From JADKBO01 sp965230345 (GTDB lineage: Bacteria; Bacteroidota; Bacteroidia; Chitinophagales; Saprospiraceae), in contig CBDDKR010000002.1 of assembly GCA_965230345.1 (NCBI GenBank), positions 1,612,001 to 1,676,000 on the forward strand: a DNA stretch of 64,000 bases. Reading direction: 5' to 3'. The position numbers and the translations under genes were made by a program. Within the stretch, counting starts at the first letter, position 1; the number at the start of each line of letters is the position of its first letter. The notes under the pieces are model-generated. The model did not search any database. It was not told where the DNA came from and worked only from the letters and a program-made list of their open reading frames with translations. Positions 61,525 to 64,000 of this stretch are shown piece by piece.

Positions 61525-62580
61525 ATGAAAGTTTATAATTTTTCTGCCGGCCCAGCAATTTTACCGGCATCCGTTATTCAAAAGGCATCGGAAACCGTTT
61601 TAAAATATAACGATACGGGATTATCTATACTAGAAGTATCGCATAGAGGAAAGGACTTTGTCGAAACAATGGACAGAGCAGTATCATTAGTAAAAGAATT
61701 GCTCAATCTCAATGATGAATATGAAGTACTTTTTTTGACCGGAGGTGCCAGTTCTCAGTTTTATATGATTCCGATGAATCTTTTAGAAAATGGTAAGGCT
61801 GGATATATTGACACTGGGACGTGGTCTAGCAAGGCAATAAAGGAAGTTGGATTGTTTGGTGAAGCTGTGGTATTAGGGAGTTCGAAAGATAGAGGTTATA
61901 GTTATATTCCGAAATCATTAACAGTTCCTAACGATTTGACTTATGTACATGTAACGAGCAATAATACGATTTATGGTACACAGATTCATGATTACCCCAA
62001 AGTGGATTGTCCTCTGATTTGTGATATGTCGTCAGATATATTTAGTCGAAGAGTTGACGTTAATCAATTTGATTTGATTTATGCTGGTGCTCAGAAAAAT
62101 ATGGGGCCTGCTGGAACAACGTTGGTTATTATTAAAAAATCATTATTAGGTAAGGTTAATAGAAGTATTCCTACAATGCTCAATTATCAGACACATATTG
62201 ATAAAGGTAGCATGTTTAATACACCGCCTGTATTTCCTATATATGTATCCATGTTAACGATGGAGTGGGTTCTAGAAAATGGAGGACTTGAAGGTATGGA
62301 GACTAGAAATAAAGAAAAGGCCGAAGCTTTGTATGGGGAGATAGACAGGAACCCAATGTTTGAAGGTCATGCAGATAAAGAGGATCGATCTTGGATGAAT
62401 GTCACTTTTACGATTTTGGATAAATCAAGAGAAGACGAATTTGTAAAGTTTTGTAGCGACCGTAACATAAGTGGAATTAAAGGACATCGATCTGTTGGAG
62501 GGTTTCGAGCATCTATTTATAATGCTATGGATATGGAAGGAATTAATGCATTGATAAAAGCGATGCAAGATTTTTCTTAA
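61525..62580 (+). CDS. serC: Phosphoserine aminotransferase
   Basis: From the ATG at 61525 the protein has 351 residues, starting MKVYNFSAGPAILPASVIQ as in the family. Other SerC features are LEVSHRGKDF, FLTGGASSQFYMIP, and the PLP lysine in YAGAQKNMGPAGTTLVI. The C-terminus has GIKGHRSVGGFRASIYNA. It converts phosphohydroxypyruvate to phosphoserine in serine synthesis. An in-frame GTG (61498) adds nine residues that are not family-like. serA, often next to serC in Bacteroidota, is not here. Confidence 0.95.
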   Translation: MKVYNFSAGPAILPASVIQKASETVLKYNDTGLSILEVSHRGKDFVETMDRAVSLVKELLNLNDEYEVLFLTGGASSQFYMIPMNLLENGKAGYIDTGTWSSKAIKEVGLFGEAVVLGSSKDRGYSYIPKSLTVPNDLTYVHVTSNNTIYGTQIHDYPKVDCPLICDMSSDIFSRRVDVNQFDLIYAGAQKNMGPAGTTLVIIKKSLLGKVNRSIPTMLNYQTHIDKGSMFNTPPVFPIYVSMLTMEWVLENGGLEGMETRNKEKAEALYGEIDRNPMFEGHADKEDRSWMNVTFTILDKSREDEFVKFCSDRNISGIKGHRSVGGFRASIYNAMDMEGINALIKAMQDFS

Positions 62581-62645
62581 GTTCCAATGATTACTCAAAC
62601 GATGTGAATTTTGTCTAAATTTGTGGATGTAAAAAATAGAGAAAA

Positions 62646-63266
62646 ATGTTTAAAATAAATATATACGTAAAGTTTGCTCTTATAGCGGTTTTCTTAGGTG
62701 GGGGGATTCTTTTGGCAAGTATTTATGGTCTTGGTTATTCATGGATATTGATTTTGATAGGATTGGTATTCCTTGCTAGTTATATCTTATTAGGTACTAT
62801 TCAGTCTGCAGCTGAAATGATACAATTTCAAGACTTTGATGGTGCTGAAAAAAGACTTAATCTTACACTTTGGCCGCGGTTATTGTATGTAACCAATAGG
62901 GCAATCTATTTTGTTTTGAAGGGAACGATTGCTACGCAAAGAGGACAAAATACGATTGCAGAAGAGCTTTTTAATAAGGCCTTATCGATGAATCTTCCTT
63001 CAGATAATGAGAAAGCTATGGTTTTGTTGCAAATGGCAGGAATTCATGCAAAGCGGAACAATTGGAATGGGGCCAAAAATTATTTAAACCAAGCTAAAAA
63101 GCTGGATATAAAGGAACCAATGATCAAAAAGCAATTTGATGAATTCGATAGAGCTTTGAATAGTCGAGGTCAGATGAATGTGGCAAGGTCTATGGGAAAA
63201 GAAGGAATGAGGATGATGAAGCAAGGAGGATACGGAGGTAAGAGAAGAAGACCTAAAATGAGGTAA
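62646..63266 (+). CDS. Membrane protein with TPR-like repeats
   Basis: The 206-residue protein has two N-terminal membrane segments (about 7-28 and 31-50). Three TPR-like helical pairs follow (about 55-165: AEMIQFQDFDGAEKRLN, GTIATQRGQNTIAEELFNKAL, IHAKRNNWNGAKNYLNQAKKL). The tail is very basic (GGYGGKRRRPKMR). TPR repeats bind partner proteins, so it may be a membrane scaffold. I do not recognise a named family. It follows serC by 65 bases and may share its transcript. Confidence 0.75.
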   Translation: MFKINIYVKFALIAVFLGGGILLASIYGLGYSWILILIGLVFLASYILLGTIQSAAEMIQFQDFDGAEKRLNLTLWPRLLYVTNRAIYFVLKGTIATQRGQNTIAEELFNKALSMNLPSDNEKAMVLLQMAGIHAKRNNWNGAKNYLNQAKKLDIKEPMIKKQFDEFDRALNSRGQMNVARSMGKEGMRMMKQGGYGGKRRRPKMR

Positions 63267-63291
63267 CTGTAAAGATGAATTTCGTATTGCT

Positions 63292-64000
63292 ATGAAAAGT
63301 TATCTCATACTCCTTTTATTCCTTTTTAGTGGTTTTTCCTGTTATAAAAAACCATCCTTTGAATCTAAATTTTTTCAATTTAATGAAATTGGATATGTAA
63401 GGGGTGTTGAACACGGTGATTTTAATGGAGATGGTGAAATGGATTTTTTATTTTCTGTCCCATCCAGTGGTACATTATATTTAGCCTTGGGCACCCATGA
63501 AGGTGAGGCCTATCTAAGCAAGGTAGATGATCAAATCAAAGTAGAGGATATATTGACTATTGATTTGGATAATGATAAAGATTTGGATTTTGTCGCGAAT
63601 ATTGAAATGGGGACGTCTGACCAGACCGCAGCTTGGTTGAATAATGGAGAAGGAGCATTCGAAAGAATTCGAATCGATACCAGTTTTACCTCGATTGCAA
63701 AGGGAGATATAGATGGTGATGGTAAAGTAGAGTTGGTGATGGGACGAAGTAATAAAATCTCTATTTATCAATTCGTCGATGGACAATTAAAGCTTAAGAA
63801 GAATATATTTCATGGTGGACAAGCATTGGATGTTTTAGATTTTGAAAACGATGGTGATCTAGATGTTGTAGCCACTGAAATTGGAGGTGGAATTCACTTA
63901 CATAAACAGGTTTCACATCTCGAATTCGAAATTACCACATTGGTGGATGCTGAGACTACCTTTAATGATAGCAAGATTAAAACCTGTAACATAAATGGAG
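63292..64000 (+). CDS. FG-GAP/VCBS-repeat lipoprotein (cut by window edge)
   Basis: The frame starts at the ATG at 63292 and runs off the window (236 residues visible). It has a lipoprotein signal with acceptor C17 (LFLFSGFSCYKK). Calcium-type FG-GAP loops recur: DFNGDGEMDF, DLDNDKDLDF, DIDGDGKVEL and DFENDGDLDV. Such beta-propeller proteins are surface binding proteins in Bacteroidota. It lies 25 bases after the TPR gene. The C-terminal end, which could carry a sorting domain, is outside the window. Confidence 0.85.
   Translation, partial: MKSYLILLLFLFSGFSCYKKPSFESKFFQFNEIGYVRGVEHGDFNGDGEMDFLFSVPSSGTLYLALGTHEGEAYLSKVDDQIKVEDILTIDLDNDKDLDFVANIEMGTSDQTAAWLNNGEGAFERIRIDTSFTSIAKGDIDGDGKVELVMGRSNKISIYQFVDGQLKLKKNIFHGGQALDVLDFENDGDLDVVATEIGGGIHLHKQVSHLEFEITTLVDAETTFNDSKIKTCNING

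Overview
The window looks like a chromosomal segment of an AT-rich member of the Bacteroidota, most likely a Saprospiria- or Chitinophagales-like bacterium. The evidence is: type IX secretion (T9SS) sorting domains of type A (YPNP/SPNP...) and type B (PNSFTPNDDG...), a PorP/SprF-family protein, the long Bacteroidota form of PurF, Bacteroidota-style promoters (TTG, 19-20 bp, TAnnTTTG), and little use of Shine-Dalgarno sites. I see no rRNA, tRNA or CRISPR array.

Layout. 1-2.4 kb: the 3' end of a type B T9SS adhesin overlapping a PorP/SprF-OmpA fusion. 2.5-7 kb: thioredoxin, a CBS protein, and an operon of TolC, HlyD-type adaptor and a DUF2064 glycosyltransferase-like protein. 7.1-10.8 kb: a large secreted metalloprotease. 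11-14 kb: purF-pth and a small unknown gene. 14.4-16.3 kb: a GNAT acetyltransferase gene cut by an IS982-family element, followed by an acyltransferase remnant. 16.5-23.1 kb: a TetR-TolC-adaptor-RND permease efflux operon. 23.2-25.6 kb: a YgjP-like metallopeptidase and a first IS with a DUF772-type transposase. 25.6-32.9 kb: a candidate small RNA, an outer-membrane protein, YceI, an AlkA-type glycosylase, a 3-hydroxyacyl-CoA dehydrogenase/PaaI pair, a GT2 enzyme and a T9SS thioredoxin-like protein. 32.9-36.3 kb: an IS1182-family element with a frameshifted transposase next to a second, diverged copy of the first IS. 36.3-43.7 kb: housekeeping genes (SnoaL-like, YdjM-like, rnc, fabF, thiolase, RluA-type pseudouridine synthase). 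43.7-53.7 kb: a compact six-gene glycan operon (ROK kinase, GH92, GH20, sugar MFS, CutC, GH2 beta-mannosidase). 53.9-57.5 kb: FadH-like oxidoreductase, an IPNS-like dioxygenase and TatA. 57.5-61 kb: a MITE-like hairpin repeat, two tandem lipoprotein genes and a secreted T9SS protein. 61.5-64 kb: serC, a TPR membrane protein and a truncated FG-GAP lipoprotein.

How the genes work together. The glycan operon has the exo-enzymes needed to take a mannose-rich N-glycan core apart (alpha-mannosidase, beta-mannosidase, beta-N-acetylhexosaminidase), plus a sugar importer and a sugar kinase, but no SusC/SusD pair. CutC, a TIM-barrel protein usually called a copper protein, is translationally coupled inside it, which points to a carbohydrate role. 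The tandem lipoproteins and the T9SS protein upstream of them form a small surface module of unknown function, in which the differences between copies concentrate in one short segment. The mobile elements are informative: the IS982-family insertion can be removed on paper to restore an intact gene, and both other IS types carry conserved hairpins at their ends or ahead of the transposase.
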